A stretch of DNA of 64,000 nt, taken from Azohydromonas aeria. Its GTDB lineage: Bacteria > Pseudomonadota > Gammaproteobacteria > Burkholderiales > Burkholderiaceae_C. The stretch covers positions 1 through 64,000 of the forward strand of contig NZ_VIDQ01000017.1 of assembly GCF_009760915.1 (NCBI RefSeq), given 5' to 3'. The translations under genes were made by a program, and so were the position numbers. Shown here piece after piece: positions 8,130 to 18,072 of the stretch. The notes beneath the pieces were generated by a model. That model was not told where the DNA came from and made no database searches. It was given only the letters and a program-made list of their open reading frames with translations. Position 1 is the first letter of the stretch; every line of letters begins with the position of its first letter.

Positions 8130-9431
8130 ATGGGTTTCCAGCAAGGCCTCTCCGGCCTCAACGCCTCCAGCAAGAACCTGGACGTCATCGGCAACAACAT
8201 CGCCAACGCCAACACCTACGGCGCCAAGACCTCGCGCGCGGAGTTCTCGCACGTCTATGCCGTCACGGCCGGCGGCATCGGGCAGAGCATCGGCACCGGC
8301 GTGAGCGTGGACGCGGTGACGCAGCAGTTCACCCAGGGCAACGTCAGCACCACCGACGTGCCCACCGACCTGGCCATCAGCGGCAACGGCTTCTTCCAGG
8401 TCACGGACGGCATCAACCCGACGATGTACACCCGCAATGGCCAGTTCAAGGTGGACCGCTCCGGTTTCGTGGTCAACAACGACGGCATGAAGCTGCTGGG
8501 CTACAAGGCCGACACCAGGGGCCAGATCCAGCCCAGCGCGGCGGAGCCGCTGCGGCTGCCCTCGTCGGGCATCGTGCCGCGCATCAGCGCCAAGATCTCG
8601 ATGGAGGTCAACCTGGACTCGCGCGCGGCCATCCCGACCGCCGCCACCACGGCGCCGCCGACCATCGACTTCAGCGACCCCTCCACCTACAACAACGCCA
8701 CCTCGCAGACGCTCTACGACGCCAAGGGGCAGAGCGTGGCGATGACCTACTACTTCCAGAAGGCCAGCACTGACGTCACGACCGGCGCCTCGACCTGGAA
8801 CGTCTACGCCACGGCCAACGGCACGCCCGTCAACGGCACCGCGGCGGCGCCCGAGTCGCTGGCGACGCTGACCTTCAACGGCGCGGGCCGGCTCGACAGC
8901 AGCTTCAAGACGGTGGACGCCGCCACCAACATGATCGAAATCCCCTCCACCACCACGTCCACCGGGGTGCTGACGGGGGCCATCAGCATCGATCCGGCCC
9001 AGTTCGACATCGCCGGCATCACGCAGTACGGCTCGTCCTTCGCCGTGACCAAGCTCGACCAGGACGGCTACCCCCCGGGCAACCTCTCGGGCATCAGCGT
9101 CCAGGACAACGGCACCGTGCTGGCCCAGTACAGCAACGGCCAGAGCCTGGCTGCCGGGCAGATCGAGCTGGCCAGCTTCCGCAACCCGCAGGGGCTGCAG
9201 CCGATGGCGGGCAACATGTGGGCCATCACGCAGGCCGCGGGCGAGCCCGTGCGCGGCACGCCCGGCAGCGGCACGCTGGGCAAGCTCGAAGCCGGGGCGC
9301 TGGAGGAGTCCAACGTGGACCTCGCCGGCGAGCTGGTCAACATGATCACGGCGCAGCGCGCCTACCAGGCCAACGCGCAGACGATCAAGACGCAGGACCA
9401 GGTGCTGCAGACGCTGGTCAACCTGCGCTGA
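8130..9431 (+). CDS. flgE: flagellar hook protein FlgE
   Basis: 433 residues. FlgE polymerises into the hook. Both terminal coiled-coil regions are present: N-terminal LNASSKNLDVIGNNIANANT and C-terminal ESNVDLAGELVNMITAQRAY. The middle carries the D1/D2 hook domains. An AAGGAA lies just before the ATG, 13 bases after the flgD stop. Confidence 0.97.
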   Translation: MGFQQGLSGLNASSKNLDVIGNNIANANTYGAKTSRAEFSHVYAVTAGGIGQSIGTGVSVDAVTQQFTQGNVSTTDVPTDLAISGNGFFQVTDGINPTMYTRNGQFKVDRSGFVVNNDGMKLLGYKADTRGQIQPSAAEPLRLPSSGIVPRISAKISMEVNLDSRAAIPTAATTAPPTIDFSDPSTYNNATSQTLYDAKGQSVAMTYYFQKASTDVTTGASTWNVYATANGTPVNGTAAAPESLATLTFNGAGRLDSSFKTVDAATNMIEIPSTTTSTGVLTGAISIDPAQFDIAGITQYGSSFAVTKLDQDGYPPGNLSGISVQDNGTVLAQYSNGQSLAAGQIELASFRNPQGLQPMAGNMWAITQAAGEPVRGTPGSGTLGKLEAGALEESNVDLAGELVNMITAQRAYQANAQTIKTQDQVLQTLVNLR

Positions 9432-9480
9432 CGCACCACGCCGCCGCACCGCAAGACACCGCCGCAGGAGGAGCGCCGCC

Positions 9481-10209
9481 GTGGACCGCATGATCTATCT
9501 CTCGATGACCGGGGCCAAGGCGGCGATGCAGCGCCAGGAGGTGCTGTCGAACAACCTGGCCAACGTCTCGACCAACGGCTTTCGCGCCGAGATGGCGGCG
9601 TTCCGCGCCGTGCCCATCCGCGGCGACGGCGCCAGCACCCGCGTGCCGGCGCTGGAGACCACGGTGGGCTACGACAGCGCGCAAGGGCCGCTGCAGACCA
9701 CCGGTCGCAACCTGGACGTGGCCATGCAGGGCAACGCCTGGCTGGCGGTGCAGGGCCTCGACGGCACCGAGGCGTACACGCGCGCGGGCTCGCTCGATAC
9801 CGACGCCCAGGGCCAGCTCGTCACGCGCAGCGGGCTGCCGGTGCTGGGCGAGGGCGGCCCCATCACGCTGCCCCAGGGCAGCACGGTGAGCGTGGCGCAC
9901 GACGGCACGCTCACCGCCACCGACGCCCAGGGCCGTTCCACGGTGGCCGGGCGGCTCAAGCTCGTCACGCCCGACGCGCCGCTGCAGCGCGGCGCCGACG
10001 GGCTGTTCCGCGGGGCCGACGGCGACCTCACGGCCGACCCGGCGGCGCGGCTGCAGGACGGCGCGCTGGAGGGCTCCAACGTCTCCCCGGTGGAGACGAT
10101 GGTGGCCATGATCTCCGCGTCGCGGCAGTTCGAGCAGCAGATGAAGCTGCTGCACAGCGCCGAGCAGCAGGCGCAGACGGCGCAGAAGCTGCTGTCCAAC
10201 GGCGGCTGA
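9481..10209 (+). CDS. flgF: flagellar distal-proximal rod protein FlgF
   Basis: 242 residues, starting at GTG (9481) because an AGGAGGAG ribosome site lies eight bases before it and the product begins MDRMIYLSMTGAK as in FlgF. FlgF joins the proximal rod to FlgG. The motif [16 protein letters not shown] is at about 20-35 and the C-terminal SNVSPVETMVAMISASRQFE matches the rod family. Confidence 0.95.
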   Translation: MDRMIYLSMTGAKAAMQRQEVLSNNLANVSTNGFRAEMAAFRAVPIRGDGASTRVPALETTVGYDSAQGPLQTTGRNLDVAMQGNAWLAVQGLDGTEAYTRAGSLDTDAQGQLVTRSGLPVLGEGGPITLPQGSTVSVAHDGTLTATDAQGRSTVAGRLKLVTPDAPLQRGADGLFRGADGDLTADPAARLQDGALEGSNVSPVETMVAMISASRQFEQQMKLLHSAEQQAQTAQKLLSNGG

Positions 10210-10301
10210 CGCTCCCGCCCCGGCCTCGCGCCGCAAGCCGCCCGCGCCCGAAGGTGCCGGCGGCTGTCGGCGCTTGTTACAGATTCGCGCCCGCGCGCCG
10301 C

Positions 10302-10328
10302 TCAAGGCCGGCGCCGCGCTGCCGATAT
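10302..10328 (+). promoter_or_regulatory. sigma-28 (FliA)-type promoter between flgF and flgG
   Basis: TCAAGGCC, 11 bases, GCCGATAT. The -10 element matches GCCGATAA at seven of eight bases with exact spacing; the -35 keeps T-x-AAG. It lies in the 202-base flgF-flgG gap, 83 bases before the flgG start. Confidence 0.75.
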
Positions 10329-10411
10329 GAGCCTCAAACACCGCTTTATTCGCGCGGTGCCCCGGGGCCGTCCCACGCGAAGATCGGCTCCAGCATCGAG
10401 GAGAAGCGCCC

Positions 10412-11194
10412 ATGATCCGATCGCTCTGGATCGCCAAGACCGGTATGGAAGCCCAGCAGACCCGGCTGGACCATGTCACCAACAACCTGGCCAACGTCTC
10501 GACCAACGGCTACAAGCGCACGCACGCCGTCTTCGAAGACCTGATGTACCAGAACATCCGCCAAAGCGGCGCTGCCAGCTCGGAGCAGACGCAGCTGCCC
10601 ACGGGGCTGCAGGTGGGCCTGGGCGTGCGCCCGGTGGCCAGCGCGCGCAACTTCACGCAGGGCAGCCTGCAGGACACGGGCAACGACCTGGACATCGCCA
10701 TCAAGGGCCAGGGCTTCTTCCAGATCCAGCTGCCCGACGGCACCACGGCCTACAGCCGCGACGGCGCCTTCCAGCTCGACGCCGGTGGCCAGCTCGTCAC
10801 GCACGACGGCTACCCGGTGCAGCCGGGCATCACCATCCCGGCCAACGCGCTCAAGGTCTCGGTGTCCAACAACGGCATCGTCAGCGCGCTCATGCCGGGG
10901 CAGACCGCGCCGCAGCAGGTGGGGCAGCTGCAGCTGGCCAACTTCATCAATCCGGCCGGCCTGGACCCGCGCGGGCAGAACCTCTACACCGAGACCGCCG
11001 CCTCGGGCAACCCGACCACCGGCGCGCCCAACGCCAACGGCCTCGGGGCGCTGCAGCAGGGCGCCATCGAGACCTCCAACGTCAACGTCGTGGAGGAGCT
11101 GGTGACCATGATCCAGACCCAGCGCGCCTACGAGCTCAACTCCAAGGCGATCTCCACCTCCGACCAGATGCTGGCCAAGCTCGGCCAGCTCTGA
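10412..11194 (+). CDS. flgG: flagellar distal rod protein FlgG
   Basis: 260 residues, the usual length. FlgG forms the distal rod that crosses the outer membrane region. It shows [16 protein letters not shown] near the N-terminus, [17 protein letters not shown] in the central domain and [20 protein letters not shown] at the C-terminus. A GAGGAGAAG ribosome site precedes the ATG. An intergenic sigma-28 promoter match suggests that it can be transcribed separately from flgBCDEF. Confidence 0.97.
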   Translation: MIRSLWIAKTGMEAQQTRLDHVTNNLANVSTNGYKRTHAVFEDLMYQNIRQSGAASSEQTQLPTGLQVGLGVRPVASARNFTQGSLQDTGNDLDIAIKGQGFFQIQLPDGTTAYSRDGAFQLDAGGQLVTHDGYPVQPGITIPANALKVSVSNNGIVSALMPGQTAPQQVGQLQLANFINPAGLDPRGQNLYTETAASGNPTTGAPNANGLGALQQGAIETSNVNVVEELVTMIQTQRAYELNSKAISTSDQMLAKLGQL

Positions 11195-11241
11195 GCCCGG
11201 GCCTGAAGCTGAACCCCCGTCCGAGCGCGCGAGTCCCCGCC

Positions 11242-11955
11242 ATGAGCCGCCCCTTCCGTTTCCCGCCCGCCTTCGCCGCGGCCACCGCCGCTGCCGCGCT
11301 GCTGGCGCTGGGCGGCTGCGCCTCGGTGCAGGAGTACCGCGCCCCGAGCGTGGAGATGCCCGACACCCGCCCGGTGCTGCCCGCCGCCCCGGCGGTGGCG
11401 GCGCCCGCTGCCAACGGCGCCATCTTCCAGGGCGCGACCTACCGCCCGCTGTTCGAGGACCACCGCGCGCGGCTGCCCGGCGACACGCTCACCGTGACGA
11501 TCGTCGAGGCCGTGAGCGCCAGCCAGAAGTCCACCAGCAGCGTGGACAAGAGCGGCAAGGTCGAGGCCGGCGTGAGCGCGCTGCCGCTGCTGAGCCCGGG
11601 GTCGTCGCTGCTGGGCAAGCTCGGCGCGGGCGCGAACTCCAGCAACACCTTCGCCGGCAAGGGCGCCACCGAGAGCAGCAACGACTTCTCCGGGACCATC
11701 ACCGCCATGGTCACGGGCGTGCTGCCCAACGGCCACCTGCTCGTCACGGGCGAGAAGCAGATCGGCGTCAACGCCAACGTGGACGTGCTGCGCTTTTCCG
11801 GCCAGGTCGATCCGCGCGCCATCCAGCCCGGCAACACCGTGCCCAGCTCCAGGATCGCCAACGTGCGCGTGGAGCACCGCAGCCGCGGCCAGCAGGGCGA
11901 CGCGCAGCTCATGGGGCTGCTCGGCCGCGTCTTCGCCAGCGTGCTGCCCTTCTGA
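11242..11955 (+). CDS. flgH: flagellar L-ring lipoprotein FlgH
   Basis: 237 residues. FlgH is the outer-membrane lipoprotein that builds the L ring. The signal peptide ends in the lipobox LGGC with the lipid-bearing cysteine at residue 26. The family core is seen in PGDTLTVTIVEAVSASQKS and the C-terminal RSRGQQGDAQLMGLLGRVF. The ATG at 11242 gives the signal peptide; the frame is open upstream only as a flgG shadow. Confidence 0.96.
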   Translation: MSRPFRFPPAFAAATAAAALLALGGCASVQEYRAPSVEMPDTRPVLPAAPAVAAPAANGAIFQGATYRPLFEDHRARLPGDTLTVTIVEAVSASQKSTSSVDKSGKVEAGVSALPLLSPGSSLLGKLGAGANSSNTFAGKGATESSNDFSGTITAMVTGVLPNGHLLVTGEKQIGVNANVDVLRFSGQVDPRAIQPGNTVPSSRIANVRVEHRSRGQQGDAQLMGLLGRVFASVLPF

Positions 11956-11973
11956 GCCCACGGAATCCACGCC

Positions 11974-13128
11974 ATGGCTGCCCCGACTCTCCCCCACTTC
12001 TTCCCGACCCTGCGCCCGCGCGGCACCTGGCGGCTGCTCGGCGCGGCCGCGCTGCTGTTCGCGCTGGCCTGGAGCGGCACCGCGCAGGCGGTGCGCATCA
12101 AGGAAATCGCCGCCGTGCAGGGCGTGCGCAACAACCAGCTGGTGGGCTACGGTCTGGTCGTGGGCCTGGACGGCACCGGCGACCAGACCACGCAGACACC
12201 CTTCACCACGCAAAGCCTCAACGCCATGCTGCAGCAGATGGGCGTGACGGTGCCGCCCGGCACCGGCATGCAGCTGCGCAACGTGGCGGCGGTGATGGTC
12301 ACGGCGGTGCTGCCGCCGTTCGCGGTGCCGGGCCAGGCCATCGACGTCAACGTCTCCTCCATGGGCAACGCCAAGAGCCTGCGCGGGGGCACGCTGGTGG
12401 CCACGCCGCTCAAGGGCGCCGACGGCCAGGTCTACGCGCTGGCCCAGGGCAACCTGGTGGTCGGCGGCGCCGGCGCCTCGGCCAACGGCTCCAAGGTGCA
12501 GATCAACCACCTCAGCGCCGGGCGCATCCCCGAGGGCGCCACGGTCGAGCGCGAGGTGGCCACGCCGCTGCAGCAGGGCGACGCGCTGCACCTGGGTCTC
12601 AACGCGGCGGACTTCAACACCGCGCGCCAGGTCGCCAACACCATCAACCGCGCCAAGGGCGCGGGCACGGCCGCGGCCCTCGACGGCCGCGTGGTGCGCG
12701 TGCGCATGCCCACCGAGGCCGATGCGCGCGTGGCCTTCCTGGCCGACATCGAGAACCTGTCGCTGGAGCTGGCGCGGCCGGCGGCCAAGGTGGTGCTCAA
12801 CGCGCGCACCGGCTCGGTGGTGATGAACGACGCGGTGACGCTGGGCGCCTGCGCCGTGGCGCACGGCAGCCTGTCGGTGACGATCAGCACCACGCCCATG
12901 GTCAGCCAGCCGGGCCCGCTGTCCGGGGGGCAGACGGTGGCCGGCGCCAAGAGCGACATCTCGATCACGCAGCAGGGCGGCGCCCTGGTGCAGCTGCCCG
13001 CCGGCGCCAAGCTCGCCGACGTGGTCAAGGCGCTCAACCTGCTCGGCGCCACGCCGCAGGACCTGCTGGCGATCCTGCAGGCCATGAAGACCGCCGGCGC
13101 CCTCAACGCCGAGCTGGAGGTGATCTGA
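11974..13128 (+). CDS. flgI: flagellar P-ring protein FlgI
   Basis: 384 residues. FlgI forms the periplasmic P ring in the peptidoglycan layer. A signal peptide (to about residue 38, ending GTAQA) is followed by [21 protein letters not shown], the family start, and GLDGTGDQT. The C-terminus has [20 protein letters not shown]. The flgI stop overlaps the flgJ start (TGATG). Confidence 0.97.
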   Translation: MAAPTLPHFFPTLRPRGTWRLLGAAALLFALAWSGTAQAVRIKEIAAVQGVRNNQLVGYGLVVGLDGTGDQTTQTPFTTQSLNAMLQQMGVTVPPGTGMQLRNVAAVMVTAVLPPFAVPGQAIDVNVSSMGNAKSLRGGTLVATPLKGADGQVYALAQGNLVVGGAGASANGSKVQINHLSAGRIPEGATVEREVATPLQQGDALHLGLNAADFNTARQVANTINRAKGAGTAAALDGRVVRVRMPTEADARVAFLADIENLSLELARPAAKVVLNARTGSVVMNDAVTLGACAVAHGSLSVTISTTPMVSQPGPLSGGQTVAGAKSDISITQQGGALVQLPAGAKLADVVKALNLLGATPQDLLAILQAMKTAGALNAELEVI

Positions 13129-14111
13129 TGGCCGCCATCCCCGCCACCCCGGGTTCCGCCACGGCCGCCGGCAGCCTGGCCGCCGACGCGCGCTCGCTGG
13201 ACTCGCTGCGCGGCAGCGCCGCGCGCGACCCGCGCGGCACGGTCAAGGAAGTCGCCAAGCAGTTCGAGGCGCTGTTCATGCAGGAGATCCTCAAGAGCAT
13301 GCGCCAGTCGACTCAGGCCCAGGGGCTGCTCGACAACCAGGGCACGCAGCTGGGCACGGAGCTGCTCGACAAGCAGCTCTCGACCCAGATGAGCGGGCTG
13401 CCCGGCGGGCTGTCCAACGCCATCGCGCGCCAGCTCGAGCGCGGCATGGGCTTCACCCGCCCGGACGCGGCGCAGCCCGGTGCTTCGCTGGGCGCCTCGC
13501 TGGGCCCCACGCCCGCCATCAATGCCGCGGCCGGGCGCACGGCGGCGCTGGCCGCGCCGCTGCCGGGCCAGGCCGCGGGCGCGCCCGCGCGCGCCCAGGC
13601 CGGCGAAGGCGCCACGGCCACCGCCACCACGGGGCGCACGCGCGCGCACGACTTCGTGGCCGCGAACCAGTCGGCCGCGCGCGCCGCGGAGGCCGCCACC
13701 GGCATCCCGGCGTCGTTCATGATCGCCCAGGCCGCGCACGAGACCGGCTGGGGCAAGCGCGACATCCGCATGGCCGACGGCAGCCCCTCGCACAACCTGT
13801 TCGGCATCAAGGCCGGCGCCAACTGGAAGGGCCCGGTGGCCGAGGTGCGCACCACCGAGTACATCGGCGGCCAGCCGCGCTCGGTGGTGGCGCGTTTCCG
13901 CGCCTACGCCAGCCCCGAGGAGTCCTTCGCCGATTACGCGCGGCTCATGAAGGACAGCCCGCGCTACGCCCAGGTGGTGGCCAACGCCGGCACCGCGCAG
14001 GGCTTCGCGCAGGGCCTGCAGCGCGCGGGCTACGCCACCGACCCCGCCTACGCCGACAAGCTCGGCCGCGTCATCAACACCACGCTGCGGCTGCAGCGCG
14101 CCCTGGGCTAA
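13128..14111 (+). CDS. flgJ: FlgJ, rod-binding protein with GH73 peptidoglycan hydrolase domain
   Basis: 327 residues with both FlgJ modules. The N-terminal rod-binding domain shows KQFEALFMQEILKSMRQ (about 44-60). After an Ala/Gly-rich linker (about 112-170) comes a glycoside hydrolase family 73 muramidase with IAQAAHETGWG, the likely catalytic glutamate being E205, then SHNLFGIKAGANW. The protein opens a gap in the peptidoglycan for the growing rod and acts in the periplasm. It is coupled to flgI by a one-base overlap. Confidence 0.96.
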   Translation: MAAIPATPGSATAAGSLAADARSLDSLRGSAARDPRGTVKEVAKQFEALFMQEILKSMRQSTQAQGLLDNQGTQLGTELLDKQLSTQMSGLPGGLSNAIARQLERGMGFTRPDAAQPGASLGASLGPTPAINAAAGRTAALAAPLPGQAAGAPARAQAGEGATATATTGRTRAHDFVAANQSAARAAEAATGIPASFMIAQAAHETGWGKRDIRMADGSPSHNLFGIKAGANWKGPVAEVRTTEYIGGQPRSVVARFRAYASPEESFADYARLMKDSPRYAQVVANAGTAQGFAQGLQRAGYATDPAYADKLGRVINTTLRLQRALG

Positions 14112-14168
14112 AGGAGCGCGCGCGACGGCACCCGAGGCGCGGCGGCAAGACGGAACACACCACCACAC

Positions 14169-16199
14169 ATGGCCTTCTCACTGATGTCCGTGGGCGCGCG
14201 CGCGATGAGCGCCAGCTACGCCGCGCTGCAGACCACCAGCCACAACATCGCCAATGCCAGCGTCGAGGGCTACTCGCGCCAGCAGGCCAGCCTGGAGACG
14301 GCGCTGGCGCAGCGCAGCGGCTCGGGCTTCCTGGGCCACGGCGTGAACGTGGCCACCATCACCCGCGCGCACAACGCCTTCCTCTCGCGCGAGGCGGTCA
14401 ACACCAACTCCCTGGCGGCCCTGGACGGCACGCACCTGCGGCTGCTGTCGCAGCTCGAGGGCGCCTTTCCCACCGGCGAGGCGGGCGTGGGCCAGGCGGC
14501 CAGCAACTTCTTCGGCGCGCTGTCGGACCTGGCCAGCACGCCGGCCGACACCGCCGTGCGCCAGGTGGTGCTGTCGCGCGCGGGCGAGCTGGCGCAGCGC
14601 TTTTCCAGCGCCGGCGCGCAGCTGGAGTCGATGCAGTCGGGCGTGGTGTCGGACCTCAAGGGCGCGGTCACCACCGTCAACGGCCTGAGCCGCGGCATCG
14701 CGCAGCTCAACACCGAGATCGTGCGCCAGCAGGCGCTGGGCCAGCCGCCCAACGATCTGCTCGACAAGCGCGACCAGATGGTGCACGAGCTCGGCGGCTA
14801 CCTGCAGGTCAGCACGGTGTCCGGCCCCGACGGCTCGCTGGCGGTGTTCGCCGCCGGCGGCCAGCGCCTGGTGCTGGGCAACGAGGCGCAACCGCTGGAG
14901 GCGGTGACCGACAAACTGGATCCCTCGCGCGCCGCGCTCGCGCTGCGCGAGGTCGACGGCAGCCTGCGCCCGCTCGACAGCGCCACGCTCACCGGCGGCG
15001 GCTCGATCGGCGCCCTGCTGCGCTTCCAGAACCAGGACCTGGTGGCCGCGCGCAACACCCTGGGCCAGATGGCCGTGGCGGTGTCGGCCGGCCTGAACCA
15101 GCAGCAGGCGCTCGGCCTGGACCTGCGCCAGCCCAGCGGCACGGGCCAGCCCATCTTCACCGACTTCGTGCAGCAGTCCCAGGCCGGCGCGCTGCGCGGC
15201 CAGCCCGCGGCCACCAACAGCCGCGACGCCGCGGGCAACCTGGCGGCGTCGGTGGCGATCCGCATCGGCGACGCGTCGCTGCTGGAGGCCGACGAGTACA
15301 CGCTGCAGTCCGCCGGCGGCGGCGGCTTCCTCATGACCCGCCGCAGCGACGGCCAGCGCTTCACCACCGCCGACGGCAGCAGCTTTGCGGCCGAGGGCAC
15401 GGGGGCGGACTTCCGCCCCGGCTTCACGCTGGACCTGAACGGCACGATGGCCGCGGGCGACCGCTTCCTGCTGCAGCCCGTGGGCACGGCGGCGTCGAAC
15501 CTGCGCGTGGTGCTCGACGATCCGCGCGGCATCGCCGCGGCCGCGCCGGTCACGGCCAAGGCCGCCGGCGCCAACAAGGGCACCGGCTCGGTCAGCGCCC
15601 TGGCCGTCACGGACGGCGCCGCCTTCGACCCGGCGCTCAAGCTGCAGGGCAGCCTGAGATTCACCGACGCCAGCGGTGCGTACCAGTACGACTGGGAGCA
15701 GCGCGACGCCGGCGGCGGCGTGGTGGCCAGCGGCAGCCTCACCGGCACCTGGAGCAGCGGCCAGCCCCTGCAGCTCGGCGGCGTGCAGCTCAGCCTGATC
15801 GGGAAGCCTTCGGCCAACGACAGCTTCACGCTGGCCACCACCGTCAATCCGGCCGCCAACAACGGCAACGCGCTGGCGCTGGCCGGGCTCGACGGCCAGG
15901 CGCTGCTGGGCCGCAGCTGGGGCGCCGGCGGCAACACCGGCGGCACGACGCTGACCGACGCCTGGGCCAACGCGCTGTCCAGCGTGGGCACGCGGGTGCA
16001 GACGGCGCGCACCGCCAGCGACATCTCCAGCGGCGTGGCCAGCGATGCGCGGGCCGCGCGCGACTCCAACAGCGGCGTCAACCTCGACGAGGAGGCGGCG
16101 CGGCTGATCCAGTTCCAGCAGGGCTACCAGGCCGCGGCCAAGGTGCTGCAGGTGGCGCAGTCGGTGTTCGACTCGCTGCTGCAGGCCACCGGGCGCTGA
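14169..16199 (+). CDS. flgK: flagellar hook-associated protein FlgK (HAP1)
   Basis: 676 residues. FlgK forms the first hook-filament junction layer and is a client of FlgN. N-terminal motif TTSHNIANASVEGYSRQ, the long variable middle and C-terminal LDEEAARLIQFQQGYQAAAK are typical. No sigma-28 match is evident in the 57 bases upstream, so it is probably read through from flgG-flgJ. Confidence 0.97.
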   Translation: MAFSLMSVGARAMSASYAALQTTSHNIANASVEGYSRQQASLETALAQRSGSGFLGHGVNVATITRAHNAFLSREAVNTNSLAALDGTHLRLLSQLEGAFPTGEAGVGQAASNFFGALSDLASTPADTAVRQVVLSRAGELAQRFSSAGAQLESMQSGVVSDLKGAVTTVNGLSRGIAQLNTEIVRQQALGQPPNDLLDKRDQMVHELGGYLQVSTVSGPDGSLAVFAAGGQRLVLGNEAQPLEAVTDKLDPSRAALALREVDGSLRPLDSATLTGGGSIGALLRFQNQDLVAARNTLGQMAVAVSAGLNQQQALGLDLRQPSGTGQPIFTDFVQQSQAGALRGQPAATNSRDAAGNLAASVAIRIGDASLLEADEYTLQSAGGGGFLMTRRSDGQRFTTADGSSFAAEGTGADFRPGFTLDLNGTMAAGDRFLLQPVGTAASNLRVVLDDPRGIAAAAPVTAKAAGANKGTGSVSALAVTDGAAFDPALKLQGSLRFTDASGAYQYDWEQRDAGGGVVASGSLTGTWSSGQPLQLGGVQLSLIGKPSANDSFTLATTVNPAANNGNALALAGLDGQALLGRSWGAGGNTGGTTLTDAWANALSSVGTRVQTARTASDISSGVASDARAARDSNSGVNLDEEAARLIQFQQGYQAAAKVLQVAQSVFDSLLQATGR

Positions 16200-16294
16200 C
16201 GCCCGCCAGCCCGAGCCGCCATGCCGCCGCCCGTGCCGACCCGACGTCCTGAACCCGAGCCGCACCACGGCGCCGCCGGCGCCAGGAGCCTTTG

Positions 16295-17515
16295 ATGAGA
16301 ATTTCCACCGCCGCCGCCTACGACCGCAACGTGGCCTCGCTGCAGGAGCGCCAGCGCAAGCTCTACGAGGCGCAGGATCACCTCAGCGCCGAGAAGCGCG
16401 TGCTGCGCGCCAGCGACGACCCGGCCGCTGCCGCGCGCGCGGAGCGCGCGCGGGCGCAGGTCGCGCGCAGCGAGACGCAGCAGCGCGCCATCGACGCCAG
16501 CCGCACCGCCATGACGGCGGCGGAGTCGGCGCTGGGCAGCGCCGGGGACCTCATCGCCGACGCGCGCGATGCGCTGATCCAGGCCGGCAACGGCAACCTC
16601 AGCGACACCGAGCGCGCCGGCATCGCGCAGCGGCTGCAGTCGCTGCGCGGCCAGCTGTACGCGCTGGCCAACCAGGGCGACGGCATGGGCAACCCACTCT
16701 TCGGCGGGCAGGGCGCGGGCGGTGCCGATGGCGCCGGGGGCATGACCACGGCCGGCGGCGAGTCGATGCCGCTGACGGTGGACGGCCAGGCCGCCTGGCT
16801 CCAGGCGCGCGACGGCAATGGCCTGTTCAAGACCAGCAACACCAACAGCACCACGGCCTGGTCCGACGCCGGGCGCGTCACCGATCCGGCCGCCTTCTTC
16901 GCCGCCACCTCGCCGCCGGCGGTGGCCGACCCCGACGCGCTGCGCTACCAGGTGCAGTTCAGCGGCAGCGGCGCCTCGCTGGGCTACACCGTGCTCAAGG
17001 ACGGCGCGGCCATGGGGCCGGCGCAGCCCTGGAACACCTCCACCGCCGCCCCGGGCACCGGCTCGGGCGGCAAGGCCGTGGCCTTCGACGGCATGAGCTT
17101 CAGCATCAGCGGCACGCCCGCCGACGGCGACAGCTTCGAGGTGCGGCTGTCGCAGCCGCAGCTCAGCGTGTTCGACACGCTCGACCGCGCCATCGCCGAG
17201 CTCGCCACGCCCGGGCGCAGCGGCGCGCAGGTGGCGCAGACGGTGCAGGCCGCGGTGTCGGGGCTCGACGGCTCGGCCACCGCGCTGGGCGCGCTGCGCA
17301 GCCGCGTGGGCGAGGCGCTCAACCACGCCGACGCCGCCGAGGACCGCACCGCCACGCGCCGGCTGCAGGCCGAGGCCGCGCGCAGCAACGCCGAGGACCT
17401 GGACCTGGCCAAGGGCATCTCCGACTTCCAGCTGCAGCAGGCCGGCTACGACGCGGCGCTCAAGACCTATTCCATGGTCCAGAAGCTGTCGCTGTTCCAG
17501 TACATCGGCGGCTGA
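16295..17515 (+). CDS. flgL: flagellar hook-associated protein FlgL (HAP3)
   Basis: 406 residues. FlgL is the second junction protein, flagellin-like at both ends: N-terminal MRISTAAAYDRNVASLQERQ and C-terminal DLAKGISDFQLQQAGYDAAL. The ATG at 16295 is chosen over a TTG three bases earlier because AGGAG at 16283 is optimally placed. It closes the flgB-flgL run. Confidence 0.96.
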   Translation: MRISTAAAYDRNVASLQERQRKLYEAQDHLSAEKRVLRASDDPAAAARAERARAQVARSETQQRAIDASRTAMTAAESALGSAGDLIADARDALIQAGNGNLSDTERAGIAQRLQSLRGQLYALANQGDGMGNPLFGGQGAGGADGAGGMTTAGGESMPLTVDGQAAWLQARDGNGLFKTSNTNSTTAWSDAGRVTDPAAFFAATSPPAVADPDALRYQVQFSGSGASLGYTVLKDGAAMGPAQPWNTSTAAPGTGSGGKAVAFDGMSFSISGTPADGDSFEVRLSQPQLSVFDTLDRAIAELATPGRSGAQVAQTVQAAVSGLDGSATALGALRSRVGEALNHADAAEDRTATRRLQAEAARSNAEDLDLAKGISDFQLQQAGYDAALKTYSMVQKLSLFQYIGG

Positions 17516-17672
17516 GCCTGCCCCGCTGCGCGCCGCCGCGGGCCGGTGGCCGGCAGAAGGCGGCCCGCGCCGGCCTGCGCGGCGGCATTGCCGCACTGTC
17601 GCCGGGGCGACGGCATGTCTATCCCCCTGCGGGGCGGGGCAGAATGGGGGCATCCGAATCGTCCGCGCCTTC

Positions 17673-18068
17673 ATGACCGACAACGATCCCTCGCAGGCCC
17701 TGCTGGCCGCGCTGAGCCCCCCGCTGGATGCCGAGGCCCTGCAGCGCCTGAGCGAGCTCGATCCGGGCGGGCGCCACGGCCTGCTGCCCAAGGTGCTGCG
17801 CACCTTCGACAGCTCGACGCGGCGATTGCTGGACCAGCTCGTGGCCGCGCGCGCCGTGGCCGACCTCGAAGCGCAGCGCATGGTGGCGCACACGCTCAAG
17901 TCGTCCTCGATGAGCGTGGGCGCGCTGCGGCTGTCGCAGCTGTGCGCCGAGGTCGAGCAGCGGCTGCGCGACCAGCGCCTGGAGGGGCTGGAGCCGCTGG
18001 TCGGCGAGCTCGAAACCGAATGCCGGCAGCTGCTCGACACGCTGCAGCCGCTGCTGCCTGCCGCCTGA
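17673..18068 (+). CDS. HPt (histidine phosphotransfer) domain protein
   Basis: 131 residues, essentially a lone HPt four-helix bundle. The phosphorylatable histidine is H73 in the motif AHTLKSSSMSVGA, matching the HxxKG/S-type HPt signature. It would carry phosphate between a hybrid kinase elsewhere and a receiver. The next gene starts four bases after its stop and encodes a REC domain, so the two are probably one operon and partners. Confidence 0.85.
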   Translation: MTDNDPSQALLAALSPPLDAEALQRLSELDPGGRHGLLPKVLRTFDSSTRRLLDQLVAARAVADLEAQRMVAHTLKSSSMSVGALRLSQLCAEVEQRLRDQRLEGLEPLVGELETECRQLLDTLQPLLPAA

Positions 18069-18072
18069 GCCG

